Source: Bifidobacterium breve (GTDB taxonomy: Bacteria; Actinomycetota; Thermoleophilia; Miltoncostaeales; Miltoncostaeaceae). Taken from it: a stretch of DNA of 35,653 nucleotides. Both the position numbers and the translations under genes were made by a program. The stretch spans positions 1 to 35,653 of the forward strand of contig CAMAVU010000011.1 in NCBI GenBank assembly GCA_945861935.1, given 5' to 3'. This document shows, piece by piece, positions 14,598-23,324 of the stretch; the first letter of the stretch is position 1; each line of letters opens with the position of its first letter. The notes under the pieces were generated by a model. That model made no database searches and was not told the origin of the DNA. It saw nothing but the letters and a program-made list of their open reading frames with translations.

Positions 14598-16307
14598 ATG
14601 ACGAATCCCAACCCGTACCAGCAGCCCAGCGATCCGGCGAAGCGGCGGAGCGCAGTGATGACCGACGGCCCCGACCGCGCGCCCGCCCGGGCCATGCTCA
14701 AGGCCATCGGCTTCGACGATCAGGACCTGGCGCGCCCCATCGTGGGCGTGGCCACCACCTGGATCGAGACGATGCCCTGCAACATCAACCAGCGCGAGTT
14801 GGCCACGCACGTCAAGGTGGGCATCCGGAAGGCCGGCGGTACGCCGATGGAGTTCAACACCGTCAGCGTCAGCGATGGCGTCTCAATGGGCACCGAGGGC
14901 ATGAAGTCGTCGCTGATCAGCCGCGAGGTCATCGCCGACAGCATCGAGTTGGTGTGCCGCGGTCATTCGTTCGACGCCGTTGTGTGCCTGGTGGGATGCG
15001 ACAAGACCATCCCGGGAGCCGTCATGGCGCTCGGCCGCCTGGGCATCCCCGGCCTGGTGCTCTACAACGGCTCCATTGCCGCCGGGGTGTTCCAGGGTCG
15101 TGACATGACCGTGCAGGACGTCTTCGAGGGCGTGGGCGCGCATGCCGCCGGGAAGATTGACGACGACGAGTTGCTGGCCATCGAAAACGCTGCCTGCCCG
15201 GGCGCCGGCGCATGCGGTGGCCAGTTCACCGCCAACACGATGGCCATGGTGTGCGAGTTCCTCGGTATCGCCCCCGCCGACCTGAGTGGTGTTCCCGCCA
15301 CGGACCCCGGCAAGGCCGGGGCCGCCGAGGAGGCCGGGAAGATAATCATGCGCCTCGTGCGCGAGAACATCACCCCCGCCGACATCATCGACCGACGCGC
15401 CATCGAGAACGCCGTGGCATCGGTGGCCGCCACAGGCGGTTCCACGAACGCGGTGCTGCACCTCATCGCCATCGCGCGCGAGTTCGGGATCCCGTTCACG
15501 ATTGACGAGTTCGACGCCATCGCGGAGCGCACGCCCATCGTTGCCGACATCAAGCCGGGCGGACGGTTCGTGGCGGTGGACCTCTTCCGGGCCGGTGGCC
15601 CCGGCCTCGTCATGCGCGAGCTCCTGAAGCAGGGGAAGATTGACGGCACCGCTCCCACGGTGGACGGCCGGACCCTGCAGCAGGTCGCCGACGAGGTGAC
15701 GGAGGCGCCGGGTCAGGAAGTGGTGGTGCCGATCGAGACGCCGCTCAAGGCGACCGGCGGCTTGGCGATCCTGCGCGGCAATCTGGCGCCCGAGGGCGGC
15801 GTGGTGAAGCTGGCCGGCCACGAGCGCCTGCTGCACCGTGGCCCGGCGCGCATCTTCGAGCGCGAGGAGGATGCCTTCGCCGCGGTCAAGGCAGGCGGAA
15901 TCGTCGCGGGCGATGTGGTGGTCATCCGCTACGAGGGCCCGGCTGGCGGCCCCGGCATGCGGGAGATGTTGCATGTGACCGCGGCCATCGTCGGCGAGGG
16001 TATCGGCGAGGACGTCGCGCTCATCACCGATGGCCGCTTCAGCGGGGCGACCCATGGCCTGATGGTGGGGCACATTGCGCCGGAGGCCTTCCGCGGCGGC
16101 CCCATCGCGGCGCTCCGGGAGGGTGACATCGTCGTGCTCGACGTGCAGAGGCGCGAGGTCAACGTCGAGTTGTCCGACGAGGAGATCGCCGAGCGGATGC
16201 GGGACTGGTCGCCGCCGCCGCCCAACTACACCACGGGCGTGCTTGCGAAGTACGCCGCGCTGGTGTCGTCGGCCAGCGAGGGAGCCATCACGAGGCCCCA
16301 TCCGTAA
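14598..16307 (+). CDS. ilvD: Dihydroxy-acid dehydratase
   Basis: IlvD dehydrates 2,3-dihydroxy-isovalerate and its methylvalerate homologue to 2-keto acids in valine and isoleucine synthesis, using an Fe–S cluster. The probable cluster cysteines are Cys61 (ETMPCNINQ), Cys134 (VGCDKTIPG) and Cys206 ([11 protein letters not shown]). Other family segments are [12 protein letters not shown], the C-terminal [21 protein letters not shown] and a normal length of 569 aa. ATG 14598 is chosen from the leaderless hexamer at 14585. The neighbouring genes are not in the same pathway. tRNA-Gln follows. Confidence 0.97.
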   Translation: MTNPNPYQQPSDPAKRRSAVMTDGPDRAPARAMLKAIGFDDQDLARPIVGVATTWIETMPCNINQRELATHVKVGIRKAGGTPMEFNTVSVSDGVSMGTEGMKSSLISREVIADSIELVCRGHSFDAVVCLVGCDKTIPGAVMALGRLGIPGLVLYNGSIAAGVFQGRDMTVQDVFEGVGAHAAGKIDDDELLAIENAACPGAGACGGQFTANTMAMVCEFLGIAPADLSGVPATDPGKAGAAEEAGKIIMRLVRENITPADIIDRRAIENAVASVAATGGSTNAVLHLIAIAREFGIPFTIDEFDAIAERTPIVADIKPGGRFVAVDLFRAGGPGLVMRELLKQGKIDGTAPTVDGRTLQQVADEVTEAPGQEVVVPIETPLKATGGLAILRGNLAPEGGVVKLAGHERLLHRGPARIFEREEDAFAAVKAGGIVAGDVVVIRYEGPAGGPGMREMLHVTAAIVGEGIGEDVALITDGRFSGATHGLMVGHIAPEAFRGGPIAALREGDIVVLDVQRREVNVELSDEEIAERMRDWSPPPPNYTTGVLAKYAALVSSASEGAITRPHP

Positions 16308-16374
16308 GCAGCGTCGGTCCCGGGCGCGCCGGACTGCGCTGGTATCGTCCGGCGTGCCGTGCCGGGAGGCGCGC

Positions 16375-16445
16375 TGGGGCGTAGCCAAGTGGTAAGGCAG
16401 CGGGTTTTGGTCCCGCGACCGGGGGTTCGAATCCTCCCGCCCCAA
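16375..16445 (+). tRNA. tRNA-Gln (anticodon UUG)
   Basis: The 7-bp acceptor stem TGGGGCG/CGCCCCA is perfect. The anticodon arm is GCGGG–TTTTGGT–CCCGC, giving anticodon TTG (glutamine). The T arm has loop TTCGAAT and one G·U pair. The discriminator is A at 16445. The 3' CCA is not encoded and must be added. TATCGT at 16343 is a possible -10. It lies between ilvD and glmU. Confidence 0.96.
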
Positions 16446-16473
16446 CAAGGCAACCAAGGGTGAGACCAGCGAG

Positions 16474-17868
16474 TTGAGCGTCGGCGCCATCGTCCTTGCC
16501 GCGGGACACGGGACCCGGATGCGGTCCCGGCTCCCCAAGGTGCTGCACCCTCTGGCCGGCCGCCCGATGATCCTCTGGGCGCTCGATGCCCTGAGGGGCA
16601 TCACGGCCGACAAGGTGGTGGTGGTGCTGGGGCCCGAGGGCGAGCAGGTGGCGCCCGCGCTCCCGGCCGGCATGCGCCCCGCCCTGCAGCAGGAGCGCGA
16701 CGGGACCGGCGGGGCCACCCGCATCGGGTTGCAGGCGCTCGACCCGTCCGTGACGACCGTGATCGTGATGTGCGGCGACACCCCCCTGGTGGACCCCGCC
16801 CTCGTCGAGGCGCTGGTGTCCGATCACCAACGCAGCGGGCGCACCGCAACCATGGTCACCGCCATCCTCGGGGACGGCGGGTCATATGGCCGGGTCATCC
16901 GCGACCACCGCGGCGTGCGGGTGGTCGAGGCCCGGGATGCCGATCAGGACGAGTTGGCGGTGCGCGAGGTCAACGCGGGCCTGTTCGTCTTCGACCGGTC
17001 GGCGCTGGCTGCTGCCCTCAGTCAGGTCGGCACCGACAACGAGCAGGGCGAGGCATACCTGCCCGACGTCCTGCCCGTGATCGGGGGCGAGGCGGGGGCG
17101 ATGGTGGCCCCCGACCCCATCGTCGTGCAGGGGATCAACACGAGGGCCGACCTCGCGGAATGCGAGGGCGTCATCAGGGCCCGCCTGCGCCACGTGCTCA
17201 TGCTGGGCGGGGTCACGATGCCCGACCCCGCGCGGGTGCTTGTGGACGCCGGGGTCACGGTGGGGCAGGACACCACGCTGTGGCCCGGCACCATCCTCAG
17301 GGGGGCCACCACCATCGGCGAGGGGTGCGAGATCGGCCCCGACGCGCTGGTGGACGACTCAACGATCGGCGACGGCACACGCGTGGTCAGCGCCCATGTG
17401 CTCTCCTCGTCCGTGGGGCGGGGGTGCACGGTCGGTCCCTTCGCCTACCTGCGCCCGGGTGTGGTGATGGAGGACGCCAGCCGGGCGGGCACCTATGTGG
17501 AGATGAAGAACACCCGGCTGGGCCAGCGGTCACGGGTGCCGCACCTCTCGTATATGGGTGACGCCGACATCGGGAGCGACACCAACATCGGCGCGGGCAA
17601 CATCACCGCGAACTACGATGGGTTCCGCAAGCACTCCACCACGGTGGGAGCGGGCGTCAGGACCGGCAGCGACTGCGTCCTGGTGGCGCCGGTCACCCTC
17701 GGCGACCGCGCGATGACCGGCGCGGGATCCATCATCACCGGGGACGTGCCCGAGGGTGCGCTGGGCATCGCCCGGGCGCGGCAGGAGAACATCGAGGGAT
17801 TCACGGCGAAGGCGGAGGCCCGTGCCCGACGGGCGACGGGAACCGACGGCGAGGCGGAGGTGACGTGA
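16474..17868 (+). CDS. glmU: Bifunctional GlmU (uridyltransferase / acetyltransferase)
   Basis: GlmU makes UDP-N-acetylglucosamine for peptidoglycan in two steps. The N-terminal uridyltransferase is marked by LAAGHGTRMRSRLPKVLHPL, with GDTPLV further on. The C-terminal left-handed beta-helix acetyltransferase shows YLRPGVVMED, THRee-sided repeat stretches, EMKNTRLGQRS, LSYMGDADIGSDTNIGAGN and TANYDG. At 464 aa it is full length. The TTG start at 16474 lies 28 bases after the tRNA and has AAGGGTGAG upstream. prs follows with its ATG overlapping the glmU stop (TGATG), so the two are co-translated. Confidence 0.97.
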   Translation: MSVGAIVLAAGHGTRMRSRLPKVLHPLAGRPMILWALDALRGITADKVVVVLGPEGEQVAPALPAGMRPALQQERDGTGGATRIGLQALDPSVTTVIVMCGDTPLVDPALVEALVSDHQRSGRTATMVTAILGDGGSYGRVIRDHRGVRVVEARDADQDELAVREVNAGLFVFDRSALAAALSQVGTDNEQGEAYLPDVLPVIGGEAGAMVAPDPIVVQGINTRADLAECEGVIRARLRHVLMLGGVTMPDPARVLVDAGVTVGQDTTLWPGTILRGATTIGEGCEIGPDALVDDSTIGDGTRVVSAHVLSSSVGRGCTVGPFAYLRPGVVMEDASRAGTYVEMKNTRLGQRSRVPHLSYMGDADIGSDTNIGAGNITANYDGFRKHSTTVGAGVRTGSDCVLVAPVTLGDRAMTGAGSIITGDVPEGALGIARARQENIEGFTAKAEARARRATGTDGEAEVT

Positions 17869-18866
17869 TGGGCACCAAGAGCATCGATCGTGACGACAGC
17901 AAGCGGCTCATGGTGTTCGCCGGCACGTACAGCAAGATTCTGGGTCAGCGCATCGCCGACCGGCTGGGCATCGCGCTCGGCGACGTGCGGATCCAGCGCT
18001 TTCAGGACGGCGAGGTCTACGTCCGCTTCGACGAGAGCATCCGCGGCGCCGACATCTTCCTGGTCCAGTCCACCAGCACCCCGGCGAACGAGTCGCTCAT
18101 GGAGCTGCTCATCATGATCAACGCCGCCAGGCTGGCGTCGGCCCACCGCATCACCGCAGTCATGCCGTGGTACGGCTACTCCCGTCAGGACAAGAAGAGC
18201 AGCCCGCGCGAACCCATTACCGCCCGCCTCGTCGCCCAGTTGCTCGAGGCCGCGGGGGTGGACCGCGTGCTCACGATGGACCTCCACGCCGGGCAGATCC
18301 AGGGCTTCTTCAAGATCCCCGTGGACCACATGACCGCAACGCCCATTCTGGCCGACCACTTCTCCGAGCGGCAGTTCGCCGGCGACTTCCCCGAGGGGCT
18401 GGTGGTGGTGTCGCCGGACGCGGGGCGCGCCAAGTTGGCCAACCACTTCGCCGAGAAACTCGGCGCCCGTCTGGCCGTGCTCGCCAAGCAGCGCCCTGAG
18501 CACAACGAGGCCGAGATCACCTTCCTCATCGGTGATGTGGACGGCAAGGCGGCGCTGCTCATCGACGACATGATCGACACCGCCGGCACGCTGTGCGCTG
18601 GCGCTGCCGTGGTGAAGAAGGCCGGAGCCACGAAGGTGCTTGCCGCCGCGACCCACGGCATCTTCTCGGGTCAGGCATACGAACGCCTGGCCGAGTCGGT
18701 GATCGAGGAGATCGTGGTGACAGACACCATCGACGTGGCACATGGCGCCGCGGCCGGCAAGATCCAGGTGCTCTCGGTGGGCCGCATCCTCGCCGACACC
18801 ATCCACAACGTCTTCTGCGACGAATCGGTGTCCGAGATCTTCGCGGGGGAGAACCAGCTGTTCTGA
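17868..18866 (+). CDS. prs: Ribose-phosphate pyrophosphokinase
   Basis: Prs makes PRPP from ribose 5-phosphate and ATP for nucleotide, histidine and tryptophan synthesis. Family landmarks are FAGTYSKILGQRIA, RFQDGEVYVRF, PWYGYSRQDKK, the metal-binding DLHAGQIQGFF and the PRPP loop DDMIDTAGTL. The length is 332 aa. ATG 17868 is preferred over GTG 17865 because GGAGGTGA at 17856–17863 is well placed. It is coupled to glmU. The glmU–prs pair ahead of rplY–pth is a common actinobacterial order, but here a ~6-kb secreted/transport block separates prs from rplY. Confidence 0.97.
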   Translation: MGTKSIDRDDSKRLMVFAGTYSKILGQRIADRLGIALGDVRIQRFQDGEVYVRFDESIRGADIFLVQSTSTPANESLMELLIMINAARLASAHRITAVMPWYGYSRQDKKSSPREPITARLVAQLLEAAGVDRVLTMDLHAGQIQGFFKIPVDHMTATPILADHFSERQFAGDFPEGLVVVSPDAGRAKLANHFAEKLGARLAVLAKQRPEHNEAEITFLIGDVDGKAALLIDDMIDTAGTLCAGAAVVKKAGATKVLAAATHGIFSGQAYERLAESVIEEIVVTDTIDVAHGAAAGKIQVLSVGRILADTIHNVFCDESVSEIFAGENQLF

Positions 18867-18872
18867 TCCCTA

Positions 18873-18898
18873 ATGCCGCGATTCCGTGGCAGCGGCAT
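18873..18898 (+). terminator. Possible prs terminator
   Basis: ATGCCGC and GCGGCAT form a 7-bp stem with a 12-base loop, seven bases after the prs stop. No T-run follows. Confidence 0.45.
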
Positions 18899-18997
18899 GG
18901 TGATGCTCCATGCGCCTCACCCCGGAGTGCCATGAGTACCTGCCCGGGGTGGAGACAGGGGGGAGGGCGAGCCTCGTGCCGACCCCCCACGATGGTT

Positions 18998-19033
18998 CCG
19001 CTCAGGCGCCGGGCCTACGTGGGGCCTGAGCGG
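18998..19033 (-). terminator. Terminator of the leftward secreted-protein gene
   Basis: CCGCTCAGGC and GCCTGAGCGG form a perfect 10-bp stem around a 16-base loop, 22 bases past the stop of the leftward gene. It is strong enough to serve both strands between prs and that gene. Confidence 0.6.
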
Positions 19034-19055
19034 CTACCTGCCGGATGCCATGGCC

Positions 19056-19991
19056 TCAGCAGACGCCGCTCGCCTCCGACTGGCTGAGCGGGCTGAGCGA
19101 CCAGGATGTCGGGAGCCCTTGGACCTGCGACGCGAGGGAGAGCGTGGCCGGACCCGTGGATGGTCCGACCGGCGCCCTCAGCACCGAGGTGGGGATCGCG
19201 CCCGAGAGGTTCGGGCCGCTCGTCAGCTGGGCGTAGCCGCCGACCCATTGGTCCAAATACGAGGGGTAGGAGAAAATCCCGCTGGGATCAACCGCGGGCG
19301 ACTGTCCGGAGCCAAAGAGCCACCCATACCCCACGGTGGCGAAGGTCGTCGCGCTGAGGAAGATGTTGGAGAAGTTGGGCCCCGCGTAGCCGGACCCCCA
19401 GAAGTTGACGCAGATGAGCGCCGTGTTTCCTCCCACCGCCTGCTCGAAGGCCACCGTCGGGGCCGGGGGCGCGGGGGGGCATGGTCCCTGAGTATCGCTC
19501 ATAGGGTACAAGCATGTCCCGTGCCCGATGCGGATGAACGTGTCGGACCCGAGTCCGGCACTGGCACCGTTCCCCACCGCCATTGCGCCCTTCTTGGTGG
19601 TGGCCGTCTCGCGGGCCAGCGTCGAGCGGACCCGTATGCGCTTCGGCGACCCCAGCACTGCGGCCACCGCCCGCGGGATGCGGATGTGGAAGTGAACGGG
19701 GTGACCGTGCTTCGCGCTCTCACCGAACAGCGCGGTGTCGGTGGCGGTCACACGATGCCGTCCGCTGATGAGGGTGACCGTGAGGATTCCGCGTGAGCGC
19801 GCGTCGGCAGTGCCCTTGGCCGTCTTGGCGCTGCGTGTGAAGTCGGCGTCGGCGGTAACCACCCACACGCCCTTCGCAGTCCGATCCACGTTGAGCGCTT
19901 TGAGCGAGGGCGCCTTCGCCCAGGCGAGGGCCGGCACGATCAGTAAGGTCGAGGTGGCGAGGGTGGCGAGGGTGGCGGTGCGGCGGGGCAT
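19056..19991 (-). CDS. Secreted protein of unknown function (311 aa)
   Basis: A Sec-type signal peptide is clear: a basic MPRRT start, a hydrophobic core and AWA before the mature protein. The mature part opens with a beta-rich domain (about residues 27–135, with ILTVTLISGRHRVTATD and FHIRIPRAV). A Cys/Pro-rich stretch (GHGTCLYPMSDTQGPCPPAP) follows, then a Gly/Ser/aromatic-rich C-terminus. I do not recognise a family. GAGGTGA four bases before the ATG supports the start. It is divergent from the lysyl-oxidase-like gene, and the two may share a 119-base control region. A surface or matrix role is only a guess. Confidence 0.75.
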   Translation of the reverse strand: MPRRTATLATLATSTLLIVPALAWAKAPSLKALNVDRTAKGVWVVTADADFTRSAKTAKGTADARSRGILTVTLISGRHRVTATDTALFGESAKHGHPVHFHIRIPRAVAAVLGSPKRIRVRSTLARETATTKKGAMAVGNGASAGLGSDTFIRIGHGTCLYPMSDTQGPCPPAPPAPTVAFEQAVGGNTALICVNFWGSGYAGPNFSNIFLSATTFATVGYGWLFGSGQSPAVDPSGIFSYPSYLDQWVGGYAQLTSGPNLSGAIPTSVLRAPVGPSTGPATLSLASQVQGLPTSWSLSPLSQSEASGVC

Positions 19992-20110
19992 GGATCACCT
20001 CAACGTTGGGGACGGCATTCATAGCACGGTGGGCATCGCCAGGGCGTCGGGCGCATCCCGGTCGGGGTGTCGACGGCGCTCCCACGGTGCGGGTGCTCTC
20101 GCCTGACCGG

Positions 20111-20935
20111 ATGCTCCCGGCTCTGCGGCATCGCACCCTGCTGTCCATTCTGGGGGTCGCATTGGCCGTGACTCCGGGTCTGGCGGTATCTGCCGTGGCC
20201 GGCGGGCAATCCACCAGCCCGGAACTGCTGCCCGACCTGCGGCAGGAGGCCCCGTCGCAGGTGGCGGTCCGGCGCGTTGGCGGGCATGTGGTGCTGGCGT
20301 TCCGGTCGGCGGTGGCAAACGTCGGGCGGGGTCCCCTGGTGATGACCGGTCGACGCGTGCGAGGCGAGCGCCTGATGACCGTCACCCAGCAGGTCCACCG
20401 TGCGGATGGATCGGTGTCCCAGGTGCCCATCGTCTCCCGCATGACCTACCAACCGGGTGGGCACCGTCACTGGCACCTGCAGGGATTCGAGCGATTCTCT
20501 CTGCACAACGCGTCCACGGGCCGGCTCGTGTCCGTATCGCGGAAGGTCGGTTTCTGTCTCGGCAGTCGCTACCGGGTGACCCCCCCGGTGCCCGGCACCC
20601 CGGGCACGCCTGCGTACTCGCACAACTGCGGACCCCACATGCCGGGCCTCATGACGATGCGTATGGGCATTGATGTCGGTTATGTCGATGACTACCTCGC
20701 CATGGTCGAGTTCCAATACATCGACATCACGCAGGTGCGCTCCGGGACCTACCTGCTGGCGCATCAGGCGGATCCCGGCCACCGTCTGCGGGTTGGGAAC
20801 CGCGTTGACGACACCGCGTATGCGTGGATCCGCCTGTACCCGCCGGCCGCACCCCATGCGCTGCCCCGCGTGGCGGTGGTGGGGAGATGCGCCGGCGGCC
20901 CTGCGAGTACGTGCCCGGCGCCGCTCGGGGTGTGA
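20111..20935 (+). CDS. Lysyl-oxidase-like secreted protein
   Basis: Lysyl oxidases oxidise peptidyl lysine to allysine with copper and a lysine tyrosylquinone cofactor. This 274-aa protein has a signal peptide (LLSILGVALAVTPGLAVSAVA). The copper motif His118, His120, His122 lies in GHRHWHLQGFERFSL. Lys145 lies in SRKVGFCL and Tyr195 in VDDYLAMVEFQYIDIT, the positions equivalent to the cofactor-forming Lys and Tyr of animal enzymes by my hand alignment. VRSGTYLL matches the family's next strand. An active enzyme is therefore plausible. ATG 20111 begins the signal peptide, but no ribosome binding site is seen and longer starts exist. It is flanked by two secreted proteins, which are candidate substrates. 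Confidence 0.85.
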   Translation: MLPALRHRTLLSILGVALAVTPGLAVSAVAGGQSTSPELLPDLRQEAPSQVAVRRVGGHVVLAFRSAVANVGRGPLVMTGRRVRGERLMTVTQQVHRADGSVSQVPIVSRMTYQPGGHRHWHLQGFERFSLHNASTGRLVSVSRKVGFCLGSRYRVTPPVPGTPGTPAYSHNCGPHMPGLMTMRMGIDVGYVDDYLAMVEFQYIDITQVRSGTYLLAHQADPGHRLRVGNRVDDTAYAWIRLYPPAAPHALPRVAVVGRCAGGPASTCPAPLGV

Positions 20936-21074
20936 CCCGCGTGCATCGGGTCCCCGGGTTCCCCGGGCGGAGGGACGTGCGGGCCATGAGCGCTTTGTAA
21001 TCAATTGCGCACGCCGCGTAAGGGGATGATGGGCGGCCCCCCAGATGGCGGGACGGTGAGAGACCATCCATGCA

Positions 21075-23315
21075 GTGCCGCCCTCCCACCTCATCCGTCG
21101 CACGCTGCTCGTGGCCATCGCCGGGTTGGCCGCTGCGGCGGGACCTGCGATGGCCGGCACCCCGGGTGCCTCGTGCCAGGCGCAGTCCGTTGCGTTCGTG
21201 CCCACGGACATCGCACGGTTCACCTGGACCCTGCCGGTGCAGTTGGCCTATGCCGCGAGCGCCAAGGTGCAGGTGCGCCCCTCGGGCACGCCCGACGTCT
21301 GGCTCACCCTTGCCAACACCCCCGTCGCGGTCGCGGGAACCCGCACGCAGTCGGGCAACATCGGCAACCCGCGTCTGGCCGCCGGCTCATGGGATTGGCG
21401 CATGCTCCTCACCGAGTGGGACGGGACGGTCATCACCTGCGACGGATCGGCCTTCACGGTGGTTCGGCTCCCTGCCCCCGACATCGCCCTCTCGGGGCCG
21501 CGCATCACGTGGGATGGCTGGCGCACACCGGTGTCCGGGCAGGTGGCATCGGTCACCCCGGGTGCGGGGGACGCATCGGTGGGCAGTGCGTCGCTGATCC
21601 GGTTCCAGTACGCGTCGGGGTCATGGACGGGCACCCTTGCGGCCCCGGCTGGCATCCCCGCCAGCGAGATCCAGATCGTCCGTGCCTACCGCCGCACGGC
21701 CAACGGGATGACCGGCGACTCACGGCTCGTCGCACTGCACACCGACACCGTCGCGCCCACCATGCCGGTGCCCCCGGGCGAAGCGGTGGACGTGCCCGCC
21801 GGGGGGGCCACCGTGACGTTCGCCCCGTCGGTGGACTGGCTCTCGGGCCTGGACGGCTATCAGGCCAGGATCGTGCACCCGGACGGCGAGGCGGGTGCCT
21901 GGATGGGCAGTACGGAACCGGTCGTCGCCGTGGGACCCGGCGCCATCGGCGGGGAACTCGAGATGCGCGCATGCGACCGCGTGGGAAACTGCTCCGCTCC
22001 GTCCGCCGTGGCGCTGATCGAGGCCCCCCCTGAGGATGAGCCGTACCCCGAGCCCGAGATCGAGCCCGACGACCCGCCTGCACCGACGCCCACGGACGGC
22101 ACCACCGGTGACCGGGCGCGGCGGCAGGCTGTCGCGCCGCGCATCACCGCGCTGGTGCCGGCGGCACCCGCCGGGGGCTCCGGGCGCGTGACCGTCGAAC
22201 TCAGCCGGGCAGCCGAGGTCACCTTCCGGTTCCGCGGAGCCGTGGTGGCCAGGGCCTGGCTGGGCTCGGGCCGCACGCTGATACGCCTGCCCGCCCAGAC
22301 CTCCGCCCGTCGGGGGCCCCTCACCGCCCACCCCGTGGCGGGGGCGCAGGCCGGCGACCACGTGACCGCCACCGTCTCCCTGCCCGGTGGGCAGAGGCAG
22401 AGGCGCGAAACGGCCCGGCGTGCGACACCGGTGAGGCCGGGAGCCCAGACCGTGCTCTACGACCTCGACGCCGCGGTGCGCGAGGTCGTGGACCCGCTCG
22501 ACGGGGCGGCGGGGCTCGGCCACCGACGTGGTGCCCTGCGCCAGGAGCCCTCGACGAGCGGGTTGTTCGCCGCCGACGACGACGCAGCACGTATGGCCAA
22601 GGTGACCGAGGAGGACCTGCACGGCCTGTCCGCAGACGCGATCGCGGAGTTGCTGCGCGAGGAGATCGACGACTCCCCCGCCCATCTGGTGGCCTTCGAC
22701 GAGCTCACGGCACACGAGGCAGACGCCCGGGGCCCGGTGGTGAAGGGAGGCCGCATCCCGCCGCCGGACCCCTCGTCACCGGGGGCCCAGTTCGCCCAGG
22801 CGCTCATCTCGCTCGATGTGCCGTCACCCTATGGGGGCACATGGGCCAGCCGGGTCCATGTGTACATCGCACCGGCCGTCACGTCCGCGATGGCCATCGG
22901 GCGCGGTCCCGATCGCAACTGGGGACGTGATGGCAAGGCGCGGCTCCGGACCTACCGGACGGTCATGCCCGGGCTCGCACGGGCGGGTGCCATCTGGATC
23001 GAGGCCTACCACGGCAGGACCCTGCCGCTCACCCCGTTCACGGTTGATGAGTGGACGCGGGCCCCCGCTGCGTTCACGGCCGAGTACCGCCGGGCGGGTG
23101 GCGACCCCTCCCGCCTGCACCTTCTCGTCACCGGTACCGACACGTACCCGGTCGGTCCCCTGCCTGTGGGATGCGTGACCCCGCAGGCCTGTCAGTGGGT
23201 GCTGGCCGAGTCAACCCCCGCGGGAAGGGCGATGGTGGCGAACGGGGTCGGCGGGTACCGTCTGGCGGCACATGCCCGGTCGTGGCTGGCCGAATGGCAG
23301 GCCCGGGCTGCGTAG
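21075..23315 (+). CDS. Large secreted protein with Ig-like regions (746 aa)
   Basis: The N-terminus is a signal peptide (basic LIRRTLL, hydrophobic core, likely cut after AMA near residue 27). Residues ~30–315 look like beta-sandwich repeats of the fibronectin/Ig type, with two similar modules ending in CDGSAFTVV and ACDRVGNCSAPS. An acidic Pro-rich linker (about 318–345, EDEPYPEPEIEPDD and on) leads to another beta-rich segment. The C-terminal ~200 residues form a separate domain (WASRVHVYIAP, GAIWIEAYHG, HLLVTGTDTYP) that I cannot assign. GTG 21075 is chosen to begin the signal peptide; the nearby ATG is in another frame. Its TAG stop overlaps the TAGGCT hexamer of the MMPL gene. Confidence 0.8.
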   Translation: MPPSHLIRRTLLVAIAGLAAAAGPAMAGTPGASCQAQSVAFVPTDIARFTWTLPVQLAYAASAKVQVRPSGTPDVWLTLANTPVAVAGTRTQSGNIGNPRLAAGSWDWRMLLTEWDGTVITCDGSAFTVVRLPAPDIALSGPRITWDGWRTPVSGQVASVTPGAGDASVGSASLIRFQYASGSWTGTLAAPAGIPASEIQIVRAYRRTANGMTGDSRLVALHTDTVAPTMPVPPGEAVDVPAGGATVTFAPSVDWLSGLDGYQARIVHPDGEAGAWMGSTEPVVAVGPGAIGGELEMRACDRVGNCSAPSAVALIEAPPEDEPYPEPEIEPDDPPAPTPTDGTTGDRARRQAVAPRITALVPAAPAGGSGRVTVELSRAAEVTFRFRGAVVARAWLGSGRTLIRLPAQTSARRGPLTAHPVAGAQAGDHVTATVSLPGGQRQRRETARRATPVRPGAQTVLYDLDAAVREVVDPLDGAAGLGHRRGALRQEPSTSGLFAADDDAARMAKVTEEDLHGLSADAIAELLREEIDDSPAHLVAFDELTAHEADARGPVVKGGRIPPPDPSSPGAQFAQALISLDVPSPYGGTWASRVHVYIAPAVTSAMAIGRGPDRNWGRDGKARLRTYRTVMPGLARAGAIWIEAYHGRTLPLTPFTVDEWTRAPAAFTAEYRRAGGDPSRLHLLVTGTDTYPVGPLPVGCVTPQACQWVLAESTPAGRAMVANGVGGYRLAAHARSWLAEWQARAA

Positions 23316-23318
23316 GCT
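23313..23318 (+). promoter_or_regulatory. -10 hexamer of a leaderless MMPL promoter (overlaps a stop codon)
   Basis: TAGGCT ends six bases before GTG 23325. Its TAG is the stop codon of the upstream secreted-protein gene. Confidence 0.4.
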
Positions 23319-23324
23319 TGTGAG

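Noticed and set aside
16300-16374. Additional tRNA or small RNA before tRNA-Gln
   Set aside because: No second cloverleaf can be formed; only a weak TATCGT promoter-like hexamer is present.
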